A DNA stretch of 6,516 bases from an uncultured Lachnospiraceae bacterium (GTDB taxonomy: Bacteria; Bacillota; Clostridia; Lachnospirales; Lachnospiraceae): assembly GCA_945643825.1 (NCBI GenBank), contig CALZEZ010000083.1, forward strand, positions 1-6,516, given 5' to 3'. The notes beneath the pieces are model-generated. The model had not been told where the DNA came from, ran no database searches, and saw nothing but the letters and a program-made list of their open reading frames with translations. Shown here piece by piece: positions 4,854 through 6,516 of this stretch (position 1 is the first letter of the stretch; each line of letters begins with the position of its first letter). The position numbers and the translations under genes were made by a program.

Positions 4854-6516
4854 TCATCGCAGTTCTGCACCCATCAGCTTGGAATACAGCTTCATGCAGG
4901 TATCAAAATCCTGCTTTCCGATATCATCCTTCATGCCAAGCACTACCAGGATACCGATTCCACGTTTTCTGTTCTGGGCAATCGGATTCTGATTGCTGGC
5001 GGAGAACAGAATCGTATGTACCACCTTCAGCGCAACGAACTTCGCATGCTCATCAAAGCCCTCAAAGCCGTTTGATTTCTGGGCAAACTCCATGTTTTCC
5101 ATGTCCTTAACGATATTCTTCTGTGTGGATGACAGCTTGGAATTTTCTCTTGTTACTCGGTTCTTGCACTTCATGACATCTCGTGCAAACAACCCTTCCT
5201 CACCGTTCTTACTGACAGCGAAGAAATCCCGCATCATCTTTTCTTCCTTCAGTGCCTGCATTATCGCCCGTACCGCAATCAAAGACTCCTGAATAATCTG
5301 GTTTGCTGTTTCGAATCCCTCTGCCTCTTCTTCCAATTTCTCATCTTCGCTATAGTTATCTCCCAAAAGGGTCTTCTTGAGTACCTCACCGGACAGGACA
5401 GTGTCAAACACTTGTGCGAAGTCATCTATCATCTGCTGATCTGCTGTCCCCTCTGTCAGACTCTTGGCAACATGCTTCATAATGAATCTGTTCTTGCCAA
5501 ACGCTTCCTCTGCACGTTCCTTCTCTAATGCAGTTTGCTGCGCGGACGCTGTCTTTAAGCGCTCTTTATCCTCCTTCTCTTTATCCTGCGCCATCTTAAA
5601 GAAGTTATTTAATCTTTTGCTTGCCCGATAATCGTCCAAAAACGCTTTGCCTGTATCCATCAGCCTTGCTGCACCATAGAGGGATCTCGTGACAGTCTTT
5701 GTGACACCAGCCACCTTATCCGTTTTGAAGGTCTTTTTCATCTGACCCGCAACTATATCATTTGAAACAGCCTGTTCCAGATAATCATTTCCGGTCTCGA
5801 CGTAGCCCTTGTATTTCATGAAGCCGGTCGCTTCTTCCTCCTCTTCCTCTTCCTCGGCCAGGTAGTTATATTTTGCCACTACATTCTTTTCTTCCTTCGA
5901 GAGGAGCACACCGAGCGCATAGTTGATATAGTCTGCTCCCGGAATGAATTCCTTTGCCACATCGATCGCAATTCTTCCCATCACATGCGTATACCGGTTT
6001 CCGGAATTATGAAGATTCGCACGAAGCAGCTTTCCGTCAAACTGGAAGCTTCCATTCTCCTCGACCTCACCCATCGAGCGATACAGCTCCTCGTTCCCAA
6101 GTCTCATCTGCCTCTCATCCAAGGTTCTGTGAACAAAGGCTAAGGCCCGGCTGAACAGTTTCCAGTCGATTGCCGTATTTCGTCTTGTCTGATATTCAAC
6201 TCTTTCGATTAACGTTCCGCCGGCTTCGAGTTTCTGATAATCCTCCACCTTGTCAAAGTTCCTGGTATCATCAATCTGGGTGGAGAGAAGCGACTTCATC
6301 GCATTGGTGAATTCCTCTGTTGTATTATTGAGTGCTGTTCTGTCACCGGTAGACTTCTCTAAGAATTCATCAATTAAATCATCACGCCCCTTCGGGTTTA
6401 CATAATCCCTCTCCCCTTTTCCATAGAAGCTGGTATAGAGGTTCTTTCTCGAAACATCCAGAATATCCCTGTTCTGGAGGGCTTTGATAAACAGAATCTT
6501 GCCATCTGCAGACAGT
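4854..6516 (-). CDS. Large protein of unknown function, partial (5' end beyond the right edge)
   Basis: The frame ending in TGA at 4854-4856 stays open through 6515, giving at least 553 residues. The 72 codons upstream of the ATG at 6299 contain no stop and read as ordinary protein (LSADGKILFIKALQNRDIL at the edge, then NLYTSFYGKGERDYVNPKG). That ATG also lacks a clear ribosome binding site: the bases before it read as Thr-Asn-Ala codons. The true start is therefore outside the window. I do not recognise the family. The protein is hydrophilic and probably mostly helical, with no membrane span or signal visible. A run of eight glutamates is at residues 221-228 of the visible part. Highly charged coiled-coil-like stretches are at about 307-344 and 390-432. 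The C-terminal 40 residues are more compact, with GIGILVVLGMKDDIG. The kinase gene starts 113 bases downstream on the same strand, but a separate promoter there argues against tight coupling. Confidence 0.85.
   Translation of the reverse strand, partial: LSADGKILFIKALQNRDILDVSRKNLYTSFYGKGERDYVNPKGRDDLIDEFLEKSTGDRTALNNTTEEFTNAMKSLLSTQIDDTRNFDKVEDYQKLEAGGTLIERVEYQTRRNTAIDWKLFSRALAFVHRTLDERQMRLGNEELYRSMGEVEENGSFQFDGKLLRANLHNSGNRYTHVMGRIAIDVAKEFIPGADYINYALGVLLSKEEKNVVAKYNYLAEEEEEEEEATGFMKYKGYVETGNDYLEQAVSNDIVAGQMKKTFKTDKVAGVTKTVTRSLYGAARLMDTGKAFLDDYRASKRLNNFFKMAQDKEKEDKERLKTASAQQTALEKERAEEAFGKNRFIMKHVAKSLTEGTADQQMIDDFAQVFDTVLSGEVLKKTLLGDNYSEDEKLEEEAEGFETANQIIQESLIAVRAIMQALKEEKMMRDFFAVSKNGEEGLFARDVMKCKNRVTRENSKLSSTQKNIVKDMENMEFAQKSNGFEGFDEHAKFVALKVVHTILFSASNQNPIAQNRKRGIGILVVLGMKDDIGKQDFDTCMKLYSKLMGAELR

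Noticed and set aside
4826..4860. Terminator for the large unknown gene at its 3' end
   Set aside because: A short T5 run follows the stop on the minus strand, but only a four-pair stem including a G-U pair can be drawn before it.
4351..4992. Plus-strand open frame of 213 codons opposite the kinase N-terminus
   Set aside because: It lies opposite the membrane region of a well-supported kinase gene, its translation is rich in His, Asn, Gln and Lys with no family pattern, and it runs across the kinase promoter region into the next gene.
6297..6299. ATG at 6299 as the start of the large unknown gene
   Set aside because: The frame is open upstream to the window edge with normal protein-like sequence, and no ribosome binding site precedes this ATG.

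Overview
The window looks like chromosome of a low-to-mid GC Firmicute, most likely a gut-type Lachnospiraceae (inference). Three things suggest this: AGGAGG-type ribosome binding sites, a hybrid histidine kinase of the style common in that family (multi-membrane-span N-terminus, then SHEIRTP, then a C-terminal receiver), and a lipoprotein with 22-residue leucine-rich repeats. No RNA gene, CRISPR array, insertion sequence or attachment site is visible.

Layout. (1) Bases 1-1308, plus strand: a recognisable promoter and one gene for a secreted leucine-rich-repeat lipoprotein. Its N-terminal linker is built from four tandem 14-residue acidic repeats. (2) Bases 1305-4740, minus strand: three genes that read as one operon in the order hybrid sensor kinase, sugar phosphate isomerase/epimerase-type TIM barrel, ThuA-like protein. 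A probable extended -10 promoter lies at about 4818-4826. Kinase and isomerase overlap by 10 bases. A 95-base spacer with two small inverted repeats separates isomerase from the ThuA gene. The lipoprotein and ThuA genes converge and share a TTAA stop overlap. (3) Bases 4854-6516, minus strand: the 3' part of a large gene of unknown function. Its reading frame runs off the right edge of the window, so the ATG at 6299 is very probably an internal methionine.

How the genes may work together. The isomerase and the ThuA-like protein are two families often found in carbohydrate or polyol catabolism loci, and ThuA proteins often sit beside sugar isomerases and dehydrogenases. Here their expression is tied to a membrane sensor kinase carrying its own receiver but with no separate DNA-binding response regulator in view. 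This suggests a sensor cotranscribed with a small sugar-modifying module, but the substrate cannot be read from the sequence. The lipoprotein and the large unknown protein have no clear functional tie to this operon. All gaps between genes are under 120 bases.
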